This document shows positions 44,234-53,460 of a stretch of DNA of 64,000 nt, piece by piece; position 1 is the first letter of the stretch; each line of letters opens with the position of its first letter. Made by a program: the position numbers and the translations under genes. Under the pieces are notes generated by a model, which ran no database searches, was not told where the DNA came from, and saw nothing but the letters and a program-made list of their open reading frames with translations. The stretch spans positions 1 through 64,000 of the forward strand of contig CAZIQL010000002.1 of the NCBI GenBank assembly GCA_964541485.1. The letters run 5' to 3'. This stretch comes from SIG299 sp964541485. GTDB taxonomy: Bacteria; Bacillota; Clostridia; Lachnospirales; Lachnospiraceae.

Positions 44234-45277
44234 ATGAGAGAGTTTAAACCGGAGGAGTTGGATTTTAGGGTATCCGGAAGAGCAGTGTGGCGGAATGGCG
44301 AGTTGTTTTTGTCGCATGCAGCTTCCTATATCGAGTTTTTGTTTGAAGGACAGCATCTGGAGGCTGATTTTGCATCGGAGGGCGGTGGAGACGACTTCCG
44401 GGCATGGATTGGTGTTTTTGCAGATGATGCGGAAATGAAAAGAATTGCCCTGCAGGCAGGAGTAAACCGTTATTTACTGTGGGAAAGTGAACAGACAAAG
44501 AAGGTGAAAATCCGCCTTGTAAAGATGTCGGAGAACCAATATGCGTATGCTTCTGTACAGAAATTTTGCATGGATGAAAATGCAAAAATGACAAGAACGG
44601 AAGGAAAGCAGTTCCGCCTTCAATTTATCGGGGATTCGATTACCTGTGGCTTTGGGAACGAAGGAAAAGCAGGAGACGGTTTTGCTACCGGAACGGAGAA
44701 TCCGCTTAAAGCATATGCGGTCCGGACTGCGGACAAGTTAAACGCAGAGGCAACATTGATAGCCTGGAGCGGTATCGGCATTATTTCAAGTTATGTGGAC
44801 CCGGATGTGGAAGCGCCGAATACAGGAGTACTTGTACCTGTAGTATATCCGCATGTGGATTACAGTTTGCAGTGCAGGATGGGCTGGGAAAAGCAGGAGT
44901 TTGATTTTGCGTCGGATGAGTGTAATCTGATTGTAATCAATCTGGGAACAAACGATTCCAGCTACACGAGGAATCATGAAGACCGCAAAGCTGCATTCAA
45001 GGCAGCATACATAGAGTTTTTACAGTATTTGTGTGACAGATACAAGGATGTACCGGTTCTATGTACGGCAGGAGCTATGAACTCGCTGTTAAACGAAGAA
45101 ATTGCTTCAGCAGCAGAATATGCAGGGACAAAGGGATATCCTGTTTATTATATGGAATTTGCGCCAAAGGATGAAGAAGATGGAGAAGGTGCAGTTGGGC
45201 ATCCTTCTTTAACTCGTCATGAAAAGATGGCGGACCAGCTGGCAGCGTGGATTAAAGGAAATAAGTTGCTCTGGTGA
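44234..45277 (+). CDS. SGNH/GDSL carbohydrate esterase (CE2-like)
   Basis: 347 residues; ATG 44234 is preferred over GTG 44231. An N-terminal beta-sandwich (1-125) precedes an SGNH hydrolase domain with FIGDSITCGFGNEG (nucleophile Ser in GDSIT), VINLGTNDSS (GTND block) and a C-terminal HPSL..H region. This two-domain plan is that of CE2 acetyl esterases, which remove O-acetyl groups from sugars. No signal peptide, hence cytosolic. The last bases overlap the open frame of the next gene. Confidence 0.82.
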   Translation: MREFKPEELDFRVSGRAVWRNGELFLSHAASYIEFLFEGQHLEADFASEGGGDDFRAWIGVFADDAEMKRIALQAGVNRYLLWESEQTKKVKIRLVKMSENQYAYASVQKFCMDENAKMTRTEGKQFRLQFIGDSITCGFGNEGKAGDGFATGTENPLKAYAVRTADKLNAEATLIAWSGIGIISSYVDPDVEAPNTGVLVPVVYPHVDYSLQCRMGWEKQEFDFASDECNLIVINLGTNDSSYTRNHEDRKAAFKAAYIEFLQYLCDRYKDVPVLCTAGAMNSLLNEEIASAAEYAGTKGYPVYYMEFAPKDEEDGEGAVGHPSLTRHEKMADQLAAWIKGNKLLW

Positions 45278-45306
45278 TATCCGAGAAGAAGAGGGAGGAA
45301 AATGAA

Positions 45307-47301
45307 ATGGGGAAGCATAGACTTTGGAACAGAGTCAAAGTTGTTTGTTTGATGATAATCAGTCTTTCCTTGGCAGCAACCGGTTGCAGCAAGCCGGGTA
45401 ATCAGACAGGAGGAGAAAACATGGAACAGGTGCCGGAAGGGAAAGAAGTAGTACTCCGTTTTGTGGCAATGAGTGATGTGCATATCGGAGCAGTAGGTGA
45501 TACGGATTATTACCGCTTTGGACAGGCTATGATAAAGGCGTATGAATATGCAGAGAGCCAGACGTACAAGAAGCTGGATGCGGTAATCGTAGCTGGCGAT
45601 ATGACAAACTATGGTTATGAAAATGAGTTAAAGGCGTTTAAAAAAGCATTGAAGGCCTATGTAGAAAAAGACACAAAGCCTTTATTGATTATGGGTAACC
45701 ATGAATATTTCGTGGAGTCCGGCGACCATGTGATAGAGCGTTGGGAAAGAGTGTTAGAGTGTGAGATGAATACGCATGAGGTGATTAACGGGTATCATTT
45801 TATCAACCTTTCCTTATCGGATTATTCGAATTACGGACCGAGTCTTACGTGGCTGAAGGAAGAACTTGCAAAAGCTGCGGCAGACGATCCGACAAAACCT
45901 ATTTTTGTACAGAATCATTATCCGGTAACCGATACGGTATATGGTTCAGACCTTTGGGGAACCGACCAATTGACAGAAATTCTCAGCCAGTATCCGCAGA
46001 TTATTGATTTTTCGGGACATTCGCATTATCCAATCAATGATCCGCGCTCTATCTGGCAGGGTGAATTCACTGCATTGGGCTGTGGTACGCTCGCTTATTT
46101 CGAACTGGAACCGGGAATGATTTATGGGACGATTCCTCCGAATGCGAACAATGCATGTCAGTACTACATAGTAGAGGTTCATGCGGACAATTCGGTGAAT
46201 ATAAAGATGTACGATGTGCTGACAAATCAGTTTTTCCCGACGGAATATAATATTGAGACACCATCGGATCCATCCACTTTTGTTTATACGGAGGAGCGTA
46301 GAAATTCTGCAGATGCACCACTATTTGAAGAGGGGGCGCAGATGACTGTAGAAGCGGTAGGTGATACTACCGTAACACTCACGATTCCGCAGGCTACGGA
46401 TGGAGAGTGTATTCACAGCTACCGTTTTGATTTTTATCGAAACGGAGTGAAGGATATGTCTGTGTCCATCTGGTCGGAATTTTACTTTCTGGATACGCCA
46501 AAGACCCTGACGCAGGAGTTTACGGGACTTTTGGAAGGTTCCAATTATACGGTAAAGGTAACTGCCATTGATTCTTGGGGAAAGGAAAGCGAAGTGCTGC
46601 TTCAGGCTGATTTTACAACAACGGGAGAAGCACCGGAATCTGCAAACCCGGGAGAGGAAATTCCTACAGCAGATGTACTTGATATCAGGGTAGAAGCTTC
46701 GGGTATTTCGGAGGTCAGTGAAAAAAATAAAACCGTGGAAAATGAAGGTGCAAAGGTTGTCTTTAGTGAGACAGCCGGCCGCTATATGGCTGATTTTGAC
46801 GGGGCGAGCTCCAGTCTTGTCATCCGTTACGGAGTGGATGAGATGGAAAGCATTTCAAGGGAACTGAGCATGGAACTCGGATTTATCCTAGATAGCTTCC
46901 CGGCTTCTTTTTCTGACCCGTTTGCATGCATGCAGCAGGGCGGCTATGGATTTGAGATTAATGCCGCAGCGAAGACACTCGAATTCTGGTGCTCCGTCAA
47001 TGGCACATATCAGATTGTTTCCGCACCGATTGAAACTGGAAAGTATTATCATGCTGTTGCAAGCTTTAACGGAAGGGATCTGGTTCTTTATCTGAACGGT
47101 GAAGCAGTGAATTCGGTAATAGGAGCCGGAATGGTTACTTATCCGGTTCAGGCGGCAGCACATGCGTATCGCGTGGGTGCAGATATTACCGGAAACGGTG
47201 GAGCGGAAGGGCTGTTTGATGGACAGGTTTCGCATGCAAGGGTGTATTCTTATGCGGTTACTCCGCAGCAGGTAAAAAATCTGTTTGAGCAGGAAAAATA
47301 G
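45307..47301 (+). CDS. Metallophosphoesterase lipoprotein with fibronectin-like and LamG domains
   Basis: 664 residues. ATG 45307 is used (GGGAGG at 45293); a GTG at 45274 lacks an RBS. Lipobox ATGC (Cys27). The calcineurin-type domain has AMSDVHIG, VAGDMTNYG, MGNHEYF, QNHYPV and SGHSHYP, a complete dimetal site. A fibronectin type III-like segment (about 340-445) and a LamG/concanavalin-like domain (about 495-660) follow. It acts outside the cell, probably removing phosphate from a substrate held by the C-terminal lectin-like domain. Last gene of the glycan locus. Confidence 0.85.
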   Translation: MGKHRLWNRVKVVCLMIISLSLAATGCSKPGNQTGGENMEQVPEGKEVVLRFVAMSDVHIGAVGDTDYYRFGQAMIKAYEYAESQTYKKLDAVIVAGDMTNYGYENELKAFKKALKAYVEKDTKPLLIMGNHEYFVESGDHVIERWERVLECEMNTHEVINGYHFINLSLSDYSNYGPSLTWLKEELAKAAADDPTKPIFVQNHYPVTDTVYGSDLWGTDQLTEILSQYPQIIDFSGHSHYPINDPRSIWQGEFTALGCGTLAYFELEPGMIYGTIPPNANNACQYYIVEVHADNSVNIKMYDVLTNQFFPTEYNIETPSDPSTFVYTEERRNSADAPLFEEGAQMTVEAVGDTTVTLTIPQATDGECIHSYRFDFYRNGVKDMSVSIWSEFYFLDTPKTLTQEFTGLLEGSNYTVKVTAIDSWGKESEVLLQADFTTTGEAPESANPGEEIPTADVLDIRVEASGISEVSEKNKTVENEGAKVVFSETAGRYMADFDGASSSLVIRYGVDEMESISRELSMELGFILDSFPASFSDPFACMQQGGYGFEINAAAKTLEFWCSVNGTYQIVSAPIETGKYYHAVASFNGRDLVLYLNGEAVNSVIGAGMVTYPVQAAAHAYRVGADITGNGGAEGLFDGQVSHARVYSYAVTPQQVKNLFEQEK

Positions 47302-47323
47302 AAGGGAATAGAAAAAATGAGAT

Positions 47324-47350
47324 GGGGCTGTTTTTGCAGCCCCTGAAATA
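47324..47350. terminator. Hairpin terminator between convergent genes
   Basis: A 7-bp stem GGGGCTG/CAGCCCC with loop TTTTTG. A T run follows on the reverse side (TTTTTTC on the minus strand), so it may serve both converging units. Confidence 0.6.
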
Positions 47351-47361
47351 ATTAATACTGC

Positions 47362-47874
47362 TTAAGATATGGCCGTAAACGGCTCTGCATTTTCTGTATT
47401 TTTGAATGCTACCTGATACTTCCCATCCGCAATTTCATAGGAGATATCGGTTTCTCTGGTCTCTTCTTCTGTCTCAGGTAATTTTTTATATTCCTTGCTT
47501 TCTTTAAATTCCTTCACAGCATCCTGGACGGCTGCTACAAGATACTGTTTTGCAACATCGTCCTTTTTGATGGTGCTGAGTGCTTCTGCCTGAATCTGTT
47601 CGACCTCTTCCTTGGAGGTGGCATTTTTTAATCTGTTCTCGACATTTTTTCGTTTCATTTCCACACGGAAAGCAATGGCGTAAAGCACTGGATTGTATCT
47701 TTTGAGATAATTCATTTCTTCTGCGGTAAGTCGTTTTCCGGCTTCTAATTTGGCGCGGATTTTTGCCTCCGGCTTCGCACGTTCTTCTGCATTATCCATA
47801 GGATGATTTATTTTATGGGATTCCGTAAAGCGGAAGATGTAGTCTTTTATCATTTGATTTGCGTTTGTATGCAT
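47362..47874 (-). CDS. Hypothetical cytoplasmic protein
   Basis: 170 residues. Start chosen at 47874 because AAGGAGG lies 6 nt upstream on the minus strand; a longer frame to 48021 has no ribosome site. The protein is highly charged and helical (RAKPEAKIRAKLEAGKRLTAEEMNYLKRYNP). It has no membrane segment and no domain that I recognise. It is the only clear minus-strand gene in the window. Confidence 0.7.
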   Translation of the reverse strand: MHTNANQMIKDYIFRFTESHKINHPMDNAEERAKPEAKIRAKLEAGKRLTAEEMNYLKRYNPVLYAIAFRVEMKRKNVENRLKNATSKEEVEQIQAEALSTIKKDDVAKQYLVAAVQDAVKEFKESKEYKKLPETEEETRETDISYEIADGKYQVAFKNTENAEPFTAIS

Positions 47875-48200
47875 GTTACGCCTCCTTGCAAAGGTTATTT
47901 CGGCATGTAAGAGTAAAAAAATAATAGGTGTAATACATTGCTTTTGCAGGGAATCGTTATATAATGAGTAGTGTGGAGTGGTACAAGGAGTTTTGTTGAT
48001 TGCGAAATGGGAGAAAAACAATTATAATAGATTAGATAAGCAATGTATATGGGGAATACTATGAGAAAAGTGATACCGTTTTTAAAATGATTATTGATTA
48101 GATAGATATCAAAATAAATATTGACATATTCTCTGCGTAGTGGTATAGTCTGATTATCTAATTAGATAAATATCAAAACAAAAAACAAGGAGGATATGAA
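47875..48200. promoter_or_regulatory. Intergenic region with divergent promoters and repeated ATTAGATA sites
   Basis: On the plus strand TTGACA (48121-48126), 17 nt, TATAGT (48144-48149) is a strong promoter for the 48201 gene. An 18-nt direct repeat ATTAGATARATATCAAAA flanks it (48097-48114 and 48161-48178). The second copy is part of a perfect palindrome TATCTAATTAGATA (about 48155-48168). A third GATTAGATAAG lies near 48030. On the minus strand TTGTAC, 17 nt, TATATA could serve the 47874 gene. Confidence 0.7.
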
Positions 48201-48536
48201 ATGGATAATTTCTTCGTGTTCATAGAAGAGAATACAAAACGTCTTGCTTCCGATGAGCAGAAGTTGATTGCGGCGGACAGGAAGGATGAGGCAAATCTGG
48301 TCCGTATCAGTCAGAACGTATATGGTATCGCAAAGAGCATGTATGAGGTGGCTATAAAGCTTTCTCCGGATGACGTCAAAGGGGAAATGTTAAAAAGGCT
48401 GAACGGGATATTGGCAACATGGGAAGCAAATCATGTAAAGGTAAAAGAACATAACGATATAGAGAAGATTGTGGTGGAAGAAACCAAAATCGGAACATTA
48501 CACGAGATCCTGAAATGGATTGATGCGGCAGAATAG
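48201..48536 (+). CDS. Small hypothetical protein
   Basis: 111 residues, predicted all helical and acidic/basic mixed, no membrane segment. RBS AAGGAGG. It precedes the ArsR-type regulator by 12 nt and is under the promoter flanked by the ATTAGATA repeats. It is probably a helper or a target co-regulated with that regulator. No domain recognised. Confidence 0.7.
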   Translation: MDNFFVFIEENTKRLASDEQKLIAADRKDEANLVRISQNVYGIAKSMYEVAIKLSPDDVKGEMLKRLNGILATWEANHVKVKEHNDIEKIVVEETKIGTLHEILKWIDAAE

Positions 48537-48548
48537 GAAGTGAGTATT

Positions 48549-49097
48549 ATGTTAGAAGCAGATGCAATTAAATTATTCAAATGTCTTTCGGATAAGTCAA
48601 GACTTCAGATTTTAAAATCGCTGATTAAAGAAGAGATGTATGTGGAACGTCTGGCAGAACGTCTTGGGCTGACTCCGGCCACAATTTCTTTCCATTTAAA
48701 GAAATTGGAGGATGCCGGTGCGGTTTCATCACGAAAGGAGCAATACTATACGATATATTCCATCCGTTCCGAGGTGTTTATGACGAATATTATTGATATT
48801 ATTAAAGAGGAATCGGATGAAGAAGCGGAGCAGAGACAGCGTGAGGAAGCATACAGAAGCAAGGTGCTGAAGGCATTCTTTGAATACGGAAAATTGAAAT
48901 CTATTCCGGCGCAGCGTAAGAAAAAGCTGATTTGCTTAGAGGAGATTGCAAAGGAATTTGAAGCAGGACATACGTATGAAGAAAAAGAAATCAATGCGGT
49001 CATCAGCAGGTTTCATGAGGATGTATGTACCTTAAGACGTGATATGATTTCGGAAGGTATCCTGACCAGGGAAGGCAGTGTATACAAGAAAGTGTGA
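48549..49097 (+). CDS. ArsR/SmtB-type transcriptional regulator with DUF2087-like domain
   Basis: 182 residues; ATG 48549 preferred to GTG 48540. The N-terminal winged helix (1-85) has FKCLSDKSRLQILKSL and LGLTPATISFHLKKLEDAG, typical of ArsR proteins. No cysteine metal site is visible in the recognition helix. The C-terminal part (about 105-182, PAQRKKKLICLEEIAKEFEAGHTYEEKEIN) resembles DUF2087. The 18-nt repeats around the operon promoter are its probable operators. Confidence 0.87.
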   Translation: MLEADAIKLFKCLSDKSRLQILKSLIKEEMYVERLAERLGLTPATISFHLKKLEDAGAVSSRKEQYYTIYSIRSEVFMTNIIDIIKEESDEEAEQRQREEAYRSKVLKAFFEYGKLKSIPAQRKKKLICLEEIAKEFEAGHTYEEKEINAVISRFHEDVCTLRRDMISEGILTREGSVYKKV

Positions 49098-49124
49098 AAA
49101 TAAGTTTAGAAGAAAGAGAATCCT

Positions 49125-49641
49125 ATGAGAAAAAAGACAGCCCTTGCGCAGAATATGCAGGAAGAAAATAAAAAGAAGAAAAAACGCCGCAGCTATCAAA
49201 AGGATATCCGCTGGGAACGTTTAGATAACACGGGTACAAAAAGCAGAGGGCCTACCTGATTAAGGAGAAAAGTTGCGCAATGGCGAATTTGGCGTGATGC
49301 ATGGCTATGTCAAAATTCCGGAGTTGAAGTTGGTTTGCAAAACGTATGGTGTCAGCATTAATGAATATCTGGTGGCAGTCTATGTATGGAGTATGTACAG
49401 AGAGTGCTTAAAGGGTATGCCGTCAGAGCTTCCGCTCCGTGTGGCAGTGCCGGTCAATTTGCGCCCGTATTTTGATTCCATTACCACAAAGAATTTCTTT
49501 GCAATGGTATCGGCGGAGTTTATGCCAATAAAGAAGAATTATACTTTTGAAGAGGTTGTCAATATTGTGCGGGACAGCCTGCGCAGCCAGTTAAACAGAG
49601 AACATTTTTCAGAAAGCTGGCTGAGGACGGGTTATATATAG
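49125..49641 (+). pseudogene. Degraded alcohol acetyltransferase/condensation-like gene
   Basis: A start codon at 49125 (RBS AGAAAGAG) opens 44 residues ending with the WERLDNT motif that begins acyltransferases usually encoded beside DUF6320 proteins; TGA at 49257 stops it. A second frame, 49273-49641, carries an internal part (YGVSINEYLVAVYVWSMYRE, RVAVPVNLRPYFDS) and then ends. The intact family is more than 400 residues; the segment between the pieces and the C-terminal third are missing. Deletion plus truncation are seen; family name is from memory. Confidence 0.65.
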
Positions 49642-49665
49642 AACTGGAGAGTAACGGAGTGAACT

Positions 49666-50331
49666 ATGAGTAAATGTAGAACCTGTAATGTAGAGATATT
49701 GGACGAAACAGAATATTGCCCGCTATGTCATTCGGTATTAGAACAGAACGAAGAACTGGAAAACATGTATCCGAATGCACGACACAAAACACAGAAGCTT
49801 CTGTTTGCAAGCAGGCTGTATCTGTTCTGTGTCATTGTGCTGGAATTTCTTCTGGCATTGCTTGATTTTAAGCAGGGCTGGGAGATTCATTGGAGCGTAA
49901 TCACCGGTCTTGGGTTCCTCTATGTTTATTTGATTATCCGGTATGCGATTATCGGAAAATCGGGGTACCGTGCAAAGACAACGGTATTGACGATTTTGGC
50001 GGTGCTTCTTTTGGTGGTGGCTGATGTGGTAACGGGGTACCGGGGATGGTCGGTAGACTACGTTTTATCAAGCAGCATCATCGGAATGGATGTGGCAATC
50101 ATTGTTCTGATGATTTATAACCGAAGAAACTGGCAGAGTTATATTATGTGGCAGATTTCCATGCTCTTGTTGAGTTTGCTTCCGGCGGTGTTATATATGG
50201 TTGGAATTGATAATAATGAGAATATGGCATTTTTGCCGGTGGTCGTATCGGTCTTTTTGTTCCTCGGAACATTGATGCTTGGCGGCAGAAGAGCCTGGCA
50301 GGAAGTTTATCGCAGATTCCATATAAATTAA
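49666..50331 (+). CDS. DUF6320-like zinc-ribbon membrane protein
   Basis: 221 residues. An N-terminal zinc ribbon (CRTCNVEI...CPLCHSVL) is followed by five or six membrane helices. The partner acyltransferase, normally encoded alongside, is broken here (49125-49641), so this gene may have lost its function or have another one. RBS GGAGAG. Confidence 0.72.
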   Translation: MSKCRTCNVEILDETEYCPLCHSVLEQNEELENMYPNARHKTQKLLFASRLYLFCVIVLEFLLALLDFKQGWEIHWSVITGLGFLYVYLIIRYAIIGKSGYRAKTTVLTILAVLLLVVADVVTGYRGWSVDYVLSSSIIGMDVAIIVLMIYNRRNWQSYIMWQISMLLLSLLPAVLYMVGIDNNENMAFLPVVVSVFLFLGTLMLGGRRAWQEVYRRFHIN

Positions 50332-50353
50332 CCAAGGAAAAGGAGCATGCCCT

Positions 50354-50995
50354 ATGGAAAAAAAATTTACGTTTGAGGGACATACGTTTGATGACGAGAA
50401 GCAGCTGATTCTTGCAAAGAAAGAGGCAGAAGCAATCGAATACCTGCGTGCAAAGACGGATTTCAATAATTTGAATCAGTTGATGAAATTGTATAACCGA
50501 ATTCTGGACAAAGACATGATGGAAACGGTCATCGGAATTGAATTTTTAACAGAAATCAGGAATATGCTGTTAAGATCCGGAGTGTTTCAAGAGGAGCAGA
50601 TACGTCCGGTACCGCTTCTGCCGGAAGCACGTAAAATGAAAAAGCGTGTAGAGGTTCAGAAGAGAAGCAGAGAGCGTATTTTGCTGGAACAGGCGCAAAA
50701 GCAGAACCGCATTCTGAAAATTGTCTGTTTCTTTCTGGCAGTTCTTGTGATTGCCATGTTTGCAATCACATTGACAGGGAAACGCTCGCCGCTTGCAGTG
50801 CGATATGAGGAACAGATTTTAAATAAGTATGCATCCTGGGCAGAAAATTTGACAGAACGGGAGATGGCACTGAGAGAATACATCAGACGTTTGGAAGCAT
50901 CGGGCATTGAAGTTCCGGCGTGGATTGCTGCGGAAGAAGAAACAGCGGAAGAAGACGGAGAGGTGCAGGATACGTCGGAAGAAAGTACACCATAA
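50354..50995 (+). CDS. Hypothetical single-pass membrane protein with coiled coil
   Basis: 213 residues. N-terminal cytosolic helical region (1-120), one membrane helix (about 123-142, ILKIVCFFLAVLVIAMFAITL), then an external segment with coiled-coil character (YEEQILNKYASWAENLTEREMALREYIR) and an acidic tail. It precedes the second two-component system. Function unknown. Confidence 0.7.
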   Translation: MEKKFTFEGHTFDDEKQLILAKKEAEAIEYLRAKTDFNNLNQLMKLYNRILDKDMMETVIGIEFLTEIRNMLLRSGVFQEEQIRPVPLLPEARKMKKRVEVQKRSRERILLEQAQKQNRILKIVCFFLAVLVIAMFAITLTGKRSPLAVRYEEQILNKYASWAENLTEREMALREYIRRLEASGIEVPAWIAAEEETAEEDGEVQDTSEESTP

Positions 50996-51051
50996 ACACA
51001 CAATCTGTACACAAAAAGTACATAAACTAAGCTTATTCTGATAATTGGAAA

Positions 51052-51069
51052 GGTGTGCCATGGCACACC
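51052..51069. promoter_or_regulatory. Perfect 18-bp palindrome before the second two-component system
   Basis: GGTGTGCCATGGCACACC is fully self-complementary and GC-rich within AT-rich DNA, 44 nt upstream of the response regulator start. In RNA it makes a 7-bp stem with a CATG loop, but no T tract follows, so a protein-binding site or a leader hairpin is more likely than a terminator. Confidence 0.5.
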
Positions 51070-51113
51070 GGAATGTTGAGAGAAAAGCACAGCGATGCGG
51101 AAAGAGGTTGAAA

Positions 51114-51785
51114 ATGGAACAGATTAAAATACTTGTGGTTGATGATGAAAGTCGTATGAGAAAGTTGGTGCATGATTTCCTTGCAAAACAGGGCTATGCG
51201 GTTTTGGAGGCAGAAAATGGCGAGGAAGCGGTGGATCTTTTTTTCTCTGAGAAGAATATTGCATTGATCATTTTAGATGTTATGATGCCGAAAATGGACG
51301 GATGGCAGGTTTGCCGTGAAATCAGACAGTACTCTAAAGTACCGATTATTATGCTGACGGCAAAGAGTGATGAGAGGGATGAGCTGATGGGCTTTGAACT
51401 TGGGGTAGATGAGTATATTTCTAAACCGTTTTCACCAAAGATTCTGGTAGCAAGAGTAGAGGCGATTTTGCGTCGCTCCAATGCTGTTCCGGAAGAAGCA
51501 TTGGAAATCGGTGGAATTATGATTGACCGTTCTGCCCATTCGGTAAAGGTTGACGGACAGATAATCGATTTAAGTGTAAAAGAGTTTGAATTGTTAGAAT
51601 ATTTTGTGACAAACAGAGGGGTTGCACTGTCCAGAGAGAAGATTTTAAACAACGTTTGGAATTATGATTATTTTGGAGATGCCCGGACAATTGACACCCA
51701 TGTAAAGAAGCTACGCAGCAAGATGGGGGAGAAGGGTGAGTATATTAAGACAATTTGGGGGCTTGGCTACAAATTTGAGATTTAA
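51114..51785 (+). CDS. OmpR/PhoB-family response regulator, second system
   Basis: 223 residues. ATG 51114 has RBS AAAGAGG; the frame extends to 51045 without one. Receiver domain with acidic pair at 10-11, Asp55 (LDVMMPKMDG) and Lys in ISKPFSP; C-terminal winged helix ends with THVKKLRSKMGEKG and IKTIWGLGYKFEI. It pairs with the kinase 21 nt downstream. Confidence 0.94.
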   Translation: MEQIKILVVDDESRMRKLVHDFLAKQGYAVLEAENGEEAVDLFFSEKNIALIILDVMMPKMDGWQVCREIRQYSKVPIIMLTAKSDERDELMGFELGVDEYISKPFSPKILVARVEAILRRSNAVPEEALEIGGIMIDRSAHSVKVDGQIIDLSVKEFELLEYFVTNRGVALSREKILNNVWNYDYFGDARTIDTHVKKLRSKMGEKGEYIKTIWGLGYKFEI

Positions 51786-51806
51786 AGAAAGTAAGAGGAT
51801 AAAAGG

Positions 51807-53360
51807 ATGAAAATATCCTGGCGTTATAAAATGGTTTTGTTGATGCTTGTGGCGGTTGTCGGTTCGCTTGCAATTACGTGGGTGCTCAATAAGACATTTT
51901 TGGAGGATTATTATCTGCGCAGTAAGATGGAGACATTGGATGAGTCTTACCGGATTATCAATGATGTACTGACAAATGCACAGTATGAAACCGTAACGAA
52001 TGAGTACGGGGAAACGAAAGAGGTTCTTACCTTCTCAGAAGAGGCTCTTTTGAATCTTGAAATTCTGATGACGAGAAACGACTTGTCGGTCTTTCTGATG
52101 CACAATTGGGAGGATGTGTATTACGAGACATCCTTTAATGACCAGAATTACAAGCAGTTTATGGACAGATTAAAAGGGTATATGTTCCCGGGAAATACTC
52201 CATCACTCAGCCAGACAGAAAAGCTTATGTCCGTAGAGGGATTGTATGATATTTATTATGTCTATGATATGAGAATCAGCTCAAACTTTCTGGAGCTGTT
52301 TTATTCTGATACAGAGAAAGGAAATTTTATTATTGTACGTACGAATATTGAGAGTTTACAGGAGAATGTGGATATTGCCAATACCTTTCTTGCATATGCG
52401 GGCGTCCTGGTTGCATTGATAATTTCGGTCCTCCTGTTTTTTGCGACCCGTTCTTTTGTACGACCGGTGGAGGAGTTGTCCGGTATTGCAAAGAGAATGA
52501 GCAATCTGGATTTTGGCGTCAAGTATGAGGGAAAATCAAGGGATGAGATTGGAGAACTCGGGCATAGCATTAATGTGCTTTCTGAACGCCTGGAAGAGAC
52601 CATTTCGGACTTAAAGAGTGCCAACAATCAGCTGCAGACCGATATTGAGCAGAAGGTACAGGTGGATGAAATGCGTAAGGAATTTTTGTCGAATGTTACG
52701 CATGAACTGAAAACGCCGATTGCGCTGATTCAAGGCTATGCAGAGGGACTTAAGGATAATATTTCCGAAGATGAGCAGAGCCGTGAATTCTATTGTGATG
52801 TAATTATAGATGAGGCATCCAAAATGAACAAAATGGTGCAAAAGCTTCTCACATTAAACCAGCTGGAGTTTGGTAACCAGATGGTGGAACTGGAGCGGTT
52901 TAACATTGTGGAGCTGGTTCGTTCTGTGCTGGAGTCTTCTGATATTCTGGTAAAACAGAATGAAATTAAGGTGTATTTTGACGAAACAGCCCGTGTTGAT
53001 GTCTGGGCGGATGAGTACATGATAGAAGAGGTTGTAACAAACTATCTGACCAATGCAATTCATTATGCTGCAAGCGAAAAGGTTGTGGAAATCAAGATAG
53101 TGCGGAACGATGATACCGTCCGGGTTTCTGTATTTAATACCGGAGAACCGATTGCCGAAGAGGATGTTGAGAAAATCTGGGTAAAATTTTATAAAGTTGA
53201 TAAGGCAAGAACCAGGGAATACGGCGGAAGCGGTATCGGTCTTTCCATAGTAAAAGCTATCATGGAATCCCACAATAAGCCGTACGGAGTGATTAATCAC
53301 AGCAACGGCGTGGAGTTCTGGTTTGAACTGGATGCAAATTCAGACGACAGAAAAAAATAA
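51807..53360 (+). CDS. Sensor histidine kinase with extracellular sensor domain
   Basis: 517 residues. TM1 (about 8-26), a 165-residue external domain, TM2 (about 193-213), HAMP, coiled coil, HisKA with His299 (LSNVTHELKTP), N box (NYLTNAIHYA) and G box (GGSGIGLSIV). Unlike the first kinase in this window it has a full external sensor. The lipoprotein gene that follows could be its partner or target. Cognate regulator is encoded directly upstream. Confidence 0.94.
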   Translation: MKISWRYKMVLLMLVAVVGSLAITWVLNKTFLEDYYLRSKMETLDESYRIINDVLTNAQYETVTNEYGETKEVLTFSEEALLNLEILMTRNDLSVFLMHNWEDVYYETSFNDQNYKQFMDRLKGYMFPGNTPSLSQTEKLMSVEGLYDIYYVYDMRISSNFLELFYSDTEKGNFIIVRTNIESLQENVDIANTFLAYAGVLVALIISVLLFFATRSFVRPVEELSGIAKRMSNLDFGVKYEGKSRDEIGELGHSINVLSERLEETISDLKSANNQLQTDIEQKVQVDEMRKEFLSNVTHELKTPIALIQGYAEGLKDNISEDEQSREFYCDVIIDEASKMNKMVQKLLTLNQLEFGNQMVELERFNIVELVRSVLESSDILVKQNEIKVYFDETARVDVWADEYMIEEVVTNYLTNAIHYAASEKVVEIKIVRNDDTVRVSVFNTGEPIAEEDVEKIWVKFYKVDKARTREYGGSGIGLSIVKAIMESHNKPYGVINHSNGVEFWFELDANSDDRKK

Positions 53361-53399
53361 TCTTTTTCGAAGAAATATTGCCGAAAATTCAGATAAGTG

Positions 53400-53430
53400 T
53401 TACAATATGTTAGAAATAGTCCGATATAAT
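53400..53430 (+). promoter_or_regulatory. Possible promoter of the lipoprotein gene
   Basis: A perfect TATAAT (53425-53430) is preceded by a weak TTACAA (53400-53405) at 19 nt, so the -35 element is poor. Confidence 0.4.
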
Positions 53431-53460
53431 ACAGAGAAGAAACTTTAGGAGGAAACTCTC

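Noticed and set aside
19467..47301. Sialic acid utilisation operon
   Set aside because: NanE is present, but no sialidase, NanA lyase or sialic acid transporter signature is seen.
48540..48548. GTG 48540 as start of the ArsR-type gene
   Set aside because: The SD AGGAAG runs into this codon; ATG 48549 has proper spacing.
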